In this document: positions 11,901-24,100 of the stretch, piece by piece
How the letters are laid out: each line of letters begins with the position of its first letter
How positions within the stretch are numbered: position 1 is the first letter of the stretch
NCBI GenBank assembly: GCA_036345935.2
Contig: JADWOT020000739.1
Coordinates: 1-64,000, forward strand
Origin: Taenia hydatigena
Taxonomy: Eukaryota > Platyhelminthes > Cestoda > Cyclophyllidea > Taeniidae
Reading direction: 5' to 3'
DNA: 64,000 nt
Program-made: the position numbers and the translations under genes
The notes under the pieces: model-generated
What the model was told of the DNA's origin: nothing
The model's database searches: none
What the model saw: only the letters and a program-made list of their open reading frames with translations

Positions 11901-14900
11901 TAGACAGACCGTTGGCTGTCTGAAACAAAACGCGGGTACCCTGTGCGTGAACAATGCGTTGCCATGTGATGAATGGACGTGTTTTTGCGTGTCCTATGTC
12001 CACACTACGCGTGCGCACACAGACGGGGTCGTGGGACGACGCTGGTTGGGTAAGCACTAATGGCGGTTCGATGGCAAGGCATGGTGACCGAGTGTGGGGG
12101 CGCAGGATGCAGACACAAGGGGAGGAAAAAGGGGGGAGACGGAGGTGCGGTACCACCGTGAGCACAGTCACCTATTCACCGGCTGCGGATGATGAACGTA
12201 TCAATCGAGACGGGTTTAAACATGCCTACCTATGAGAACAGTGAATGGCCTGATTCACATTGTCGCCTCACCAGAGTCACCAGCACACATTCGCATAGGT
12301 AGAGTGTGACGTTTTGCGTGATCTCGACATGTCGGCCAGTAAAGCCGCTGTCATTAGAATGATAGTTACTCCAGACCCTCAATTAGCGCTGTACTGACAA
12401 GACCGCAGGGGTATTAGACATGCTCTAAGGACTAAATCGATTTTAATCAAATAAGTGCGCACTAATTAATCTGAAGAATTGTAACCGAGTAAATGTGACA
12501 CTACTACATTGGATTTTACAGCCTGCGTGCAATGCTCACCGAATTTTACATTTACTCGGATTTTGACGACGTCTGTAGGTACAAATTCAAGTTAATAATT
12601 ATGGCATGATGGTGCAGCCGCAATGACGTATCTTATTTACTTAGCGTCCACAAATGGCACAAATTAACTTCTGGAAGAATTGACGCATCTATACTTGGGA
12701 GGCCAACTTAAGTCTACGACGTTTGCGCAGACGAAATGCCACAGAAGATTTGCAAGTGGAATAAAGCGGCGCACGAAGCTTCATGCATTGATGATACAGT
12801 TAATAATGTCCTTTTCCGTTAAGACAAAGCTAACAAATAAGATGACAGGTGATGCTAAATAATATCAAACCCTTTTAAGTATGAGGCACATCGTAATTAA
12901 GATGGAAGAAGACGGTAAGACACTGTGCACTAGCATCGAAGACATGGACGCATGCACTTGTGGAACTTTCAATATGGAAGCCACGCAGGTAACAATATTC
13001 TTCAATGCTAAGTACACGGCGGGTTGGTTGGTTGAACAGTAAATAACATTCTTTAGACCAATCAGATCTTCGGAAATCAAAAATGGGGTTTACTCTTTGA
13101 CAAATTGTGAATCTCTTGCAGAACTAGGCGCATTTTTTAATGCTGGCCTTGTGGCTGAGCTTAATCCTCTAGGCTAATAGGTAGTCCTCACATTAGTAAC
13201 TCGAGGCGAGGAACGCATTCAATGCATTGTGTGCAAAGTAGTACAATGAACGAAATTCTCGCTAATCATCAATCGCCCTTACAAGTAGTGATATAGTTTG
13301 TGAAGAAATGTATATCCTCGTGAGTGCATAATGGGTAATATTGAGAACTGAGGGATGAATAAACTATTTAAAGCTTTTTGTGTGTGATTCAAGTGAACTT
13401 GCCCGGATAGAATGTTAAGAAAAAGTGCTGTCGTTCAAAGGGAGGGAGGAATGTTTGCGCTATTAGCACACTGAGGGATGCAAATAAAGATAATACCTTT
13501 TGTCATAAGATCTGCTGTGAACTAAGTCATATGGATCAGAGCGTGGTCTTGCAATCCACCTTAAATCGAAGATTTGTCTTGAAACTGAATAATATTACCT
13601 ACGATAAGAAAGTGTTGGGAGTTCAAAATATGCATGATTACGACTACGAAATCATAGGTGCTTCAGAACTCGGATGCACTTTCAGCGAATTGGATAACCG
13701 TTAAAAATAGATGCATTGTTACTTACAACAGCGTTTGCAGATGCCGTTTGACTCGCGTGGGACCACGACCTTTGACTGAAAGTTTTATAAATTACTAAAT
13801 ACAGTGTCAATTAATAATTGCTTAGTGTTTAAAGAATTGTGACGACGACTGCTCTTTTTGTAACCTAGGCATTACTTCGCCAAATCAAAGTTGTTTATTA
13901 TCCACGCAGCGTTGAAAGTAGTTGTGGGGCAAAATTGACAGCCACTACGCAGACGGAAATTGGCCCAAAGAAATTAGGAGCAGAGAGCAAGTATGGCATC
14001 TATGTCCATATGCGCGACATTGAACGCGATTACAACAACCGCACCTGTGCTATATGATAATAACAAATAGAAGCATTAGTGCTCATAATGGTATCATTTC
14101 TTCTCTTATCCCCTCACCATCAGGACCCATCCTTACACCATTCCATTCACCATTCGCCATCACGCATCCTCCATCGACTTCCCCTCCTCGCCATCGTGGC
14201 AGGCGCACATGCCAGTGGGAACTGAAGAGTAACACCTATTAGGCACGTTGGCGCCGATGTTGCCTTTTCTACATGGCTCGCTTATCTTATCTGTTTACTA
14301 GACATTTATTTATTACATTACCTGTTGATTTTTTCCTTCTTTGTGCATACTATTATCCCCTTATTTTAGCCGTGTGGTTTCTACTTTTCAAAATTATAAC
14401 ATCTTTCACTTTTCATGTTTTATTTTTGCTGGATTCTTATACATTGCTGTGGACATGAATGCGTTTGTTTTGCTGTTGCGCCTGATTGGTTTGGAAATAT
14501 TGCTGAATAAGCTTAGTTTGAAATTTAACTCTCCTATTACTCCTTGCGTGTTTTGGTACTAATGAGCTGATAATCAGTAGTTGTTGCGATGCATTTTGTG
14601 TCTTTTCGAGTTGGGTATTTATGTTTCATAAAAGGAATTGCTAGCTATTGTGTTTCTCAGTTCTGAGTAATTGCTAGCCAGCATTTGCATCATCCGAATT
14701 TTTCCGGTATTATTTTTATTCACTGAAAGCGGCATGGCTGTAATAACCTTTGGAAAGGTACTTCACTTTGCTATTCTTCATCAACAAACAAAAATTACTC
14801 CCCATGCGACTTTGACAGACGCTATTCGAACAAACCTAAGCCGAGGTAAAGGAATCCTCTGACGATCGAGACATAAAAGTGCAGCCTACGACACCGTCAG

Positions 14901-17840
14901 ACTAAGCATAAATCTGCCTATTCTGCCGCTAAGATAATCGGAGGACGTCATCTTGTTCAAGAATATTATTAATCGTCGCATTTCTTTCGGCAGGCACGTG
15001 GATGTTCTTAGGTTCAAGGATCGCTGCCACAGGTGACGGGTGGACCGTTCCTTACGTGGATCACTTATTTGTGTGGATCTTGGAATAATCGTCCATTTTG
15101 CTGCTCCCACTGCTTCTACGAGGTGCTAAATAGTCTTCGATCAACACCAGTGTGCTGTATCCGTTGACAGCTTCAATTTTTTATGCTTATTGGCATCCTT
15201 TTAATGGTATTGACCGAAATGACTTACCCTTGTAATGGACCATTCTAATTGTTTCGTAATCGCTTAAAAGAAGAATTGGCGCGTGCTTTTTAAGGACTAT
15301 GATCAAGACATCGCCAAAGTGTTTACATTATAATATCTCAGAACCATTGCTACCGGATTGAGCATGCTGGAGGTTGATAGTTAAGGCGCGGCAATCTGTG
15401 CAATAACTCACGTGAATATCCACAGTGAGACATAATCCTAATCTCCAAATAAGTTCTCCTAAGGCAAAAGAGCAGTATAGGTAATCCTTTAAGCAAATCG
15501 AGATGGTTCCATTTTGCGCCAGCATCAAGTAAGCAACCTTACCATGGCATTTTGTAAAAATTCTGCCACACATAATATGGTCCGTACAACCCAGGCACGC
15601 GTAACATTTCGTTATCATATTGCACTACTGCGACACATTAGCACAAAGCGTGGCAAGTTTTGAATATACCTATGCTTTTTTGGTGCATGCGTGATTGGAC
15701 TTCGGGTTGAACGCGTTCGTGGGAAATATTAACTTAGAATTGACAAACTGTTCGAATGCTAGTATCTGAAGTTGATTCACGCCATGGTGGGTAGAGTGGG
15801 GGTACATGTGGTACAAATGCTTCTCAAGTAGGCGGGTATTAAAGGAGCCTTATAAAAGTTTTTGTGACTAAAGAAGATGGGGAATCAGCCATCTAGCGAT
15901 TGCTGCAGTTGCATTCGCAGAAACCAGTTCATTATTGACCTCGTTTGTACTACACTGGCTAAAGCATGTCATTGAAAGTCCAATTTTGTGCTCGATACAT
16001 CCATTTTTGCTTTCAAGACTAGTACAGATGAATCACTAAGAATTTTTACAAACGGGGACAATGGCAGGGCCAATCGCAAGCTCATATGTTGCGCACATCT
16101 CGTTGAAATTTTTACAGTGTGTAACACGGTCCACGCAGGTGTCGACGATCAAGCCTGTTTTTGTGTGAATTCGAATTCCTCACTCATGTTCTCCCAAGTT
16201 TAACTCTACTTGGTTGTGAGAAGAAGGCATTTGAAGCGAATGCAGACCGCGATTTCAGTCACTGAACTTAATCGGGCCCAGCATGCAGAAGTATAAAGTG
16301 TTACTAATGTCAATTAAGTAGCATCATCAAAAACAGCAATGCATTTTGAAAGAAACAGCAGTAGGAGGAGCAAACAAACCAGCCGATTAAGGCACTCATT
16401 GAGCACATCCGCTAAAAACGATTTCAGCAGCCACTTATGACTATGAGGTGCACTTTAATACAAAGAAATACTTCACATCAAGCCACAAAATTGTTGAAAC
16501 CAATAGTCGGGAAATGTCTACATTAACGTGACTAAATGGCGTGAAGAGAATCCTGAGAAGAGGTCTCGAGCATGCCACTCCTCCATCGGAGCCGAATGGA
16601 TTCTAAGATCCATCAGTGATTTTGAAATATTGGAGGTCTGACTAACCGTAAGAAAGGAGAAATTGAAGTAAATGTATGGAAGTAATTAGATCCGATTTGC
16701 GACCCACAAACCACGTTTATAAAAAGAATCTTCTTTTTAAAGAATGCATCGACTTGGGACAACACACCAGTATTTGTTGGTTTATTCGTCCGAAATCTTA
16801 TGCTGAAGAACTCCTAAATGGCGAATGAATGTCTTGGTCGTCAAGTTTGATTCAAATGGCCTCTGTTTTCACAATGAGGAATTATTACCATGACTATTTT
16901 GAGCATATAAAACGCATTTGGTGGTGGGGCTAGATAAATCCACTGCCAGCTGACCCACTTGCAAGCAAGCCAGTCAAACGACGGCTCATTATGCATTTAA
17001 GCACATCACCCTTAACCTGCCACCTTTCCCTTTTGCCAAATAAATAAAATATACACTTATATCCATAGGAATAATCACTGAATTTACTATAATCATTGCG
17101 TCGTAAATGTTGCAGCTCACTGATCGGTGAGTAAAATGGCAGTCAGGAAATTTGTATTGCAACGATATCCTTGCCGTCTTCAGATGTGAAAGCAGATTAG
17201 AGGTAAGAAGTAACCAGTTGCTCAGCTTTTATGGGCAACTCTCAGGGTACGTTTGAGGCAAATTTTTCTTTTGCCTCACTTCTCGTGCTCACTTGATTAC
17301 GGCAAATGCTTCATTTTCTAAAGTGTTCTATCCTTCACAAAAGTACAATTTTACTTATCTAAACACCAGCCGTAATTGACCGCATAAGATATGGGTCACA
17401 AATACATTACCACCTTCCCACCATCCAACGGCCATCGCTTAAAGAACTGCTTGCCATCACTACTAACTAACTACTCAGCAACAGTCGAAACCCAAGTGAG
17501 TGGTAATTCTTTCTATCCATCATTCCTCATATCACACATTATCGCTTGTGCATGGCTAAATTTTGGGTACGAGTTGTCACGTGACGTACCCCCTTACCCC
17601 TGTGTCCACCACTTTTACACTAAGACACACTTCTTATTGGTCAAACAAAACCATTGCCAACGCCTCCTATCATTGGTTCTTCCATTTATTTTGCCACGTC
17701 GGACAGACAACTGCATCTGCCCTAACAGGATCTCGTCTATACCAAGGCGTTGGTGCACTTTCTTTGATTTAAGCTAGCATTCACTAAATGAACCTAAACG
17801 CAATTGAGCATAATTGATGTCGTATGTGCTGGAGCACCAA
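8940..17840. other. Long stretch without a recognised gene
   Basis: Only short open frames occur, with no splice-site pairs that I could join into a gene. A GC-richer patch lies at 12.0-12.2 kb (G-rich on the plus strand) and a C/T-rich patch at 14.08-14.20 kb. Neither shows recognisable coding or repeat structure. AT-rich sequence with scattered AATAAA words fills the rest. Confidence 0.45.
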
Positions 17841-17842
17841 AT

Positions 17843-17909
17843 CCCATTCCGCGGTTGGTTAGTCAGTCTCATAATCTGAAGGTCGCAAGTTCGAGTCTCG
17901 CTCTGGGTA
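17843..17909 (+). pseudogene. tRNA-Met(CAT)-like relic
   Basis: The anticodon arm TCAGTCTCATAATCTGA with CAT in the loop and the B-box-like GTTCGAGTC are those of elongator tRNA-Met. The D arm reads GCGGTTGGTTAG followed directly by the anticodon arm, so about four nucleotides are missing. The two ends pair only partly as an acceptor stem, and the T stem has one mismatch. It is most likely a decayed tRNA gene or a tRNA-derived short element, not a working tRNA. Confidence 0.6.
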
Positions 17910-18008
17910 GTGATTTCCCTTTCAAAATTTCCCTTTAACGCCGGATGACAGCTGCGACGACGCACATTTTAAGATACTTGTCAGCACTACTGCAAAAGGG
18001 CGTACGTT

Positions 18009-18081
18009 GGTGTGGGTGAAGGAGACGCCCACAATCTTCTACTTAGGAGGCAGACGCCTTATCCATTAGGCCACGCGGGGC
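18009..18081 (-). pseudogene. tRNA-Arg(CCT)-like relic
   Basis: On the minus strand the 5' half matches tRNA-Arg: acceptor GCCCCGC, A box TGGCCTAATGGATAAGG, and anticodon arm CTGCCTCCTAAG with anticodon CCT. The 3' half is damaged: after GTGGG the loop is too long before CCCAC, the usual TTCGA is absent, and no 3' acceptor strand pairs with the 5' end. It lies about 100 bp from the tRNA-Met-like relic and points the other way. Confidence 0.6.
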
Positions 18082-18089
18082 TGAACGCA

Positions 18090-21050
18090 CGACTCTTTAG
18101 GCACTTAATGTAATCACCTTGCCAATGATGGATACCATCGCGACTGCACAATGTTTTTAGTTCTTTATCCTACTATTTCATCAATTCTACCACCCAAGCA
18201 GTGCGACAGAACAAGTTTCGCCTCAGTTTACATCACTCTTCCTCATTCCCATAGGTTTCACTAATTTTTCCTTAATATATGGCTCTTTGCAATATCCATT
18301 CCCCATTTGACCTTCTGGGTGCCCTTCGCACCTTCCATGTCCTTTGCTTTCTTCACATGTTTTGACAGTGCTTACATTTTGCGCTCCCCTATTGCATCAT
18401 TATCGCAGTTAATTTTATTCCTCCGTTTCTTTTGTTGGTTTTTCGCAACCTTCATCGAAAATTTTGCAAATGCAGCAAGCTGGAGTGATCGCAGCGTTTT
18501 TGACAAAGCATGTTTCGGATCTCAGCACTTGTAGGCTAATCGTACTTCCCCAAAGCTTGCGTCCGCTCGAAGATATTGCCTAATCGTGTTGCTGCGAGCG
18601 TCTGACACCACGAGCCTGCAATCTTTGCCTTGGGAGCACCGAGTCCTTATCAGTTAACCAGCCAGAAATCCACTTAAGCTCGAAGATAGGCCAAGCGCAC
18701 AAGCATAAAATTGTGGCTAATCATAAACCTAAGACAACTACAGGGTCTAGCGATTCTGTGGCATGGTTTTGACTTGAGGTGCGAAAGTCATCGAATTTTG
18801 AATTTTTGTTGAGCTTGAGTCCTGATTTGTACTTGGTAGTTATCTGGTGAACGCGTTTTAAAGTTTTTGGGTCACTATCTAGTTAGATTTTTTGTTGGTC
18901 GCTACTTTATCAGAAGCCCTTTGGAAGCGGTTCTCCTTTTTATTTCATCATTTGCACAAACAGGACTAAAGTTGCTATCCAGAGTCATCAAGATGATTGT
19001 AAAAATGAATTTCTTTGATGTTAATTTACCGATACTATTGCAAAAGAAGATCAATTAAGCCTTGTATTTGATGCCACATGTCCTTCCTGATTGATCTTTG
19101 ATGATGCTCACGGACAATTTGCCTGCACGCCTTCTAACATTGGTGTGAACAGTTGGTAATTGCGTCAAAGTCACACGTCTGGGATTGTCTGTCTTACCAA
19201 TTTGAGGAGGCTAATGTGGTAGGGATGACAAAGTCGTGACTGATGCGTCAAGGCAAACATTGAGTGAGGTCTGCGGCATCCTCTCTCGGGAGGGCTGGAT
19301 AAGGTAATCACATCCGAGGCGTGTGTGGGTCAATGTCAATGTCAAGTCGGTCACCGCGCCTCGTCTATGGCGTTAAGATGAATTCACAGCTATCATTGGG
19401 CCCCATAATGACAATGAAGAAACTGTGTTGCAGTTCCGACTGATGGATTGGCTTCAGAAGCAGCCTCATCTCTGCTGTTTTCAATTAGATTAAAATCATC
19501 TCATTTGTTATCTCCTTTATCTTAATCGAAGTCTTTTAAGAGGAAGTGCCTACATTGCATAAATTTAGATTTTTCAAAGTGAGCGTGGTACTGGACTGAT
19601 GAGACATGGCGCCAAAATGAACATAATCTTGTTATGTATTTTGCGAACCAATGCGTCAAAATATCGACGGCTTGGATGCGTATCAGACAGAATGTTTTTT
19701 GCATAGCCATGGCCTTTACTGTTCTATGAACGGTGATCTCGCACATGCGATAACACGTTTCGACCAGTGGGAGCGAAACGGATGCCCAGTTTTTTGAAAG
19801 TTGTTGAACGCCTTTCTTTCTGCTAACTTTGTATTCCGATGGCAAAAACAATTAAGTAAACAAAGTTGAATCTTAACAGAGCTTAGTTTCTTGCGCAATT
19901 TGATAAAATACTTTCCTTAAACTTACGCATCAACTGTTGTAGACCCCAGATTATTGCATCGTCCATTCAGTGAATTTGAATGGCAAATAGTGGAATCAGT
20001 GGTGTAGGAAGTCCGAATACGAATCCTATGGCCTGAGTCTTTGTGAATGAGTTCTTAATTTACAAATGAGCTTTGCTAGACACACCTAAAATTATCTGAG
20101 CGCCGCCACAGGTCCTCCATTACTCTGTGGAGCAGTGATTTTGGCAGTCGTTAGGGCGAGAATGGAATGATGTAGCTAAGTCGAGTTGTTTAATCTGGTT
20201 GCTCATCATTCTTTGATCATTCTCATTTTCCAACTTTATGCAACTACTGGGATGCTTCTCCTAAGATGTGATCAAACAAGGTAGCAAAGATGGTCACGTT
20301 TCCTGAATACGAGGCCGAGTATTTGGTGGATGAACGAATGCATTTAAGAGGGATCAATGTTTGGCTTGAGGTATTCGTAACAGTATGAGGAACAAATAAT
20401 TGAATGGGTGAATGCGTTATGGGTGTAGCAAGAATGAGGCTTTGCGATACGTGAAAAGTGGCGGTAACAATGGGTGTATAAATATTCTAAGACCAAATTT
20501 TTCCTACCGGTTAATGTAGGATAAGCTAAAATGCAAACGACGCCTTTCGCTGAGAGGAAGCATGCATTTGAGGGTCATTTCGAACATAAAAAGAGCTAGA
20601 TAAAAATGCATTAACGAAAACAATAGGATTAGAGTGAGAGGCCCAAAGTTAAAAACAGTCAACAATCGCGGCAGGGGAAAATGTGATTAACTACACATCG
20701 TCGACAGTGCTATCACCACTTTTACGGCATGAGGACTCTGAGGAAAAAGGGGATGGAAGAGTACGTTGGTAGAACACTAGCGAAATTGCGGATGGGAGTC
20801 AACGGAAAAGACTGTAGATTGAGCGAATACCAAAGATTGCGTGCAGTGCAGCTCGGAGAATATTAACAATGTCTTTCTGCAGGGCTTCATTATTGGTCGT
20901 ATTTGCTCATAGTCCTTTTGATCCTCGTATGCAGGCTCATTAATTTTATCAACTCGAGTTCTGTAATGACCTGGTAGACTGACGTATGCATTAGGCCAGA
21001 AAGTTACAATGTGTTAAGAAGGGGGTTGGTTGAACTGGCGGAAAGGCACG
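18090..21050. other. Stretch without a recognised gene
   Basis: The open frames seen (up to 109 codons at 19522-19851, minus) show no family motif or splice context. A short GTCAAT-type tandem run lies near 19330. Confidence 0.4.
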
Positions 21051-21056
21051 AAGCTG

Positions 21057-21138
21057 GACGCGGTGGTCGAGTGGTTAAGGCGATGGGCCGCTAATCCATT
21101 GAGGTCTTTAAGCATGAGTTTGAATCACACCTGCGTCG
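21057..21138 (+). tRNA. tRNA-Ser(GCT)-like gene, T arm damaged
   Basis: 82 nt beginning GACGCGG and ending CTGCGTC plus discriminator G, so the seven-pair acceptor stem closes (one G-T pair). The A box TGGTCGAGTGGTTAAGG and a long variable arm are of the class II (Ser/Leu) type. The anticodon stem ATGGG/TCCAT carries a loop with GCT, the serine anticodon for AGC/AGT. The T stem, usually GGG/CCC at its core, reads ATGAG/CACAC with two mismatches, and the B box is weakened (GTTTGAATC). It may therefore be a recent pseudogene. Confidence 0.65.
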
Positions 21139-21139
21139 T

Positions 21140-24100
21140 GACGACATTCCTTTTGACCTTCACACGAAGTCACGTACGAAATTTGCTTTGCTTTACTCTT
21201 ATCGCCTTCGCTAGAATATTGCTGGCGTGTGCAGAAGGGTTGAGTAACAAAACAGTAACAATGATACCCGCTGTGACCTATGGAAGAACCGAAGACACTT
21301 AAAACTCTAATCTAACACTCTAATGACTATGCTACTGCAGCTCTACTAGATTTATAATCGACTGCATTGTGGACCCAGATGACCGTCCATAATTAGCGCT
21401 TTAGCACCCATCGCGCTGCAGTGTTCACAAGACCCACCGCACTGTTCAGATGAGCGCCCATGTGCATCAGCTTAGCAGCCCAAGCATGTTAATCATTCCA
21501 AGTGGGGCATGTATTCTGCCAAAAGAATCACCGAATCCCAGGGCTAGATGCTACTGACTGAGAATACGACTTTCGAAAGAAGTTTCAGACACTACACGGC
21601 ATCCGTTGTTGAGTTCTAGTTCCGAAGTGCGGGTAATATTGAGCGCCTGTTTACAAGAGCAACGGTGCAGGCACCAATTCTAGATAAATGTGCATTTACT
21701 CCGTAGCAGTTCATATCACCTGGTCGACCGACTAAAAGTTGTTTACATTTGGCGCGCTTGATCACGCCATGAGGAAGTGAGCATGTGAAAAAAAACACAA
21801 AATACATAAACAAAACGAAGCAGTAACAATTATCCAGGGAATCTGGAGACCTTTATTTACTTAGAGTGTAGCAAGCAGAAATCCGTAATTTTAAGTTAAA
21901 GTAAGTTAATGTAGGGCGTTATTGCAAGTTCTAGGTAGTCAGCTTATTCGCTCGGACAATTCATAGACTAGAAACACAGGCAGCTTATTTGTAAAATGGG
22001 CTTAAGCGCCTTATAAACTCTACCACAACTCGTCTGCTTTTTGGTTTGATGACATTAAAGCAGCCATGGGGCTCTGGGGCACGCCGATCGAATTGGGCGA
22101 CGTGCAAACAGGTCAGTAAAAGGATATGAATATGTGTGGAAAACGATGCTGTTGGGATTCTGGTTTGATACAATTTTACCACTTGCTGGCCAAGTCTTCG
22201 CTGCCCAGCTCATACTGAGAGCCGATCCACTTAATGCTTTGTTTACAATTGATCTGAAGCAAAATCCTTATCCATAACCATGCATGCCTATGCTCACTGA
22301 CATGAGCATAAATGCTTATACATTTCTTTGCCTAGATGCAAATGAAAGCAAAATGCGCACCCTAAAATTTAACAAAGCCTGCTATTTTGATTACGAAACA
22401 TGAGTGCTTGGCATAAAGTGAAGTTCCTAAACACCACAGAGCATTTTGCCCGTTTGTGGTAAACCCTTTTGGTAAAGAGCATGTCCAGTTTGGTAAAATC
22501 TCACAACAGAGCTTATATATCTTGCAGTGGTCCAAACGCAAATGATTAACAACCGCGCATTTGGTTAAGCTTTGAGCAAAATAATCACGTGTCAGAGTTC
22601 GCCATACCTTACTTGGATCTTCGTTAACTTTCGAATGATGCGCAACTTCTGAATTTAGCGTCCTCAGCACAGGATGAGCAGCTGCTTGTGAAAAAGGGTC
22701 TTCGAATATATGACATTCTGGAAGCCATAAGATATTACATTCTTGCCTTATAAGGCACTAATATGAAAAGGAGGAGTAAAAAGTTGTCTTATCCAAATGC
22801 CTTACTATTTAGCTTTCATTTTAGGTTGAGTCATCCCTACTGATTGCTCTTCAGTAGTTATTCCTGCCCACTATTAAGAGTATGGAATCACTGTATTTTA
22901 ACGGCGCATATCACTACATTTTGAACGCTTACCGCAGCTCCTACAAGGCGGCGAAATCACTAAAACCTCAGCTGCAACCACGACCGAGAAAAGGAGTCAA
23001 TTTTGTGACACTCAGAGTCAGATAACTTCTAGGTGAAGGGGCGACCAATCGTGTGGTCGGATCAGAGGAAGTGAAGTGAACGAAGATACAAGTTAATGAA
23101 CTTGGGCTAGGTGCTTCAAATGCAAATAGGTGGACAAGTCGTGTTTGCGTAGAAGAGTCAGGTAGTGATGAGAGCCCAATAAGAGGAGGGTGAGGGGATG
23201 AGTGAATAAATTTGGGCCAACTTTGACCTGAAAACCATGTATACGCTTGCACGTATTCGGAATACTATTGTAAACAAATTGGTGTGAGCGGATACGAGAC
23301 AGAAAGGATGAGTTGGTGAAACGACTAACAACATGCGAGCTTGTCAAGCAAGAAAATGAATAAGTGATCAAATGATAGCGAGAGGAAGCAGGAAAGGCCG
23401 AGGAGTGAAGAGGCGGATCCATATCATCCATTCGGTCGAATTGGGTGGAGTGATATTTGGAAAACGCATGAAGAAGAACCATTTGTAGAAGGATTATACT
23501 TAAGTAATCAATAAACCGAATCCAAACCCACAGTATCAACGCATATGAGAGAGGCTTTGTTGTATGTTGGGAGGGTAATAATAAATTTAATGATCGCCTG
23601 TGTGCCTCGGTATGGAGCGGCATGTATCAGCCTCGGGTCCTTCCTTGGCAAATTAATCGCATGCATCCTGCTACTACCACCTAATGAGTAGCAATATCTG
23701 AGGTGGAGGACACATAATCATAATGCGAAAACACTTTTGCATGTAGTCTGTTTACCGCTGGATATTTTCTACCTTGTCAACATCACCAACAAGCGCGTCA
23801 ATGCACTGCAAAAGCATGCACAGTAACAAATACTGTTTAAATGACGTTTTGCAGGTTCATTATGACTTTCGACAATTTTGCAAAGACATAACTTGACTTC
23901 TTTACCCCTCTCTAATTCACGCTCAGTGATTTCGGAATGATCAAACCTAATTTGAGTTTCTGAATTTAAATCCGTGTGTAAATCCCCAAAGAAATGCAGC
24001 CGAGCATAAAAGTGAACCTACACAGTGGGTGGATGCTGCTTGATATCAGGGCACACTCAAAGGCACCTCCTACTAGACCGCAGTGCTTTGGACGCTTGCT

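Noticed and set aside
17391..17777. 128-codon plus-strand frame
   Set aside because: A second plus-strand frame is also open within it, so it is probably stop-poor pyrimidine-rich sequence; no motif.
23093..23623. Longest open frame in the window, 176 codons on the minus strand
   Set aside because: It lies in a strand-skewed, purine-rich (plus) stretch, which lowers stop frequency on the minus strand; it has no motif and no exon context.
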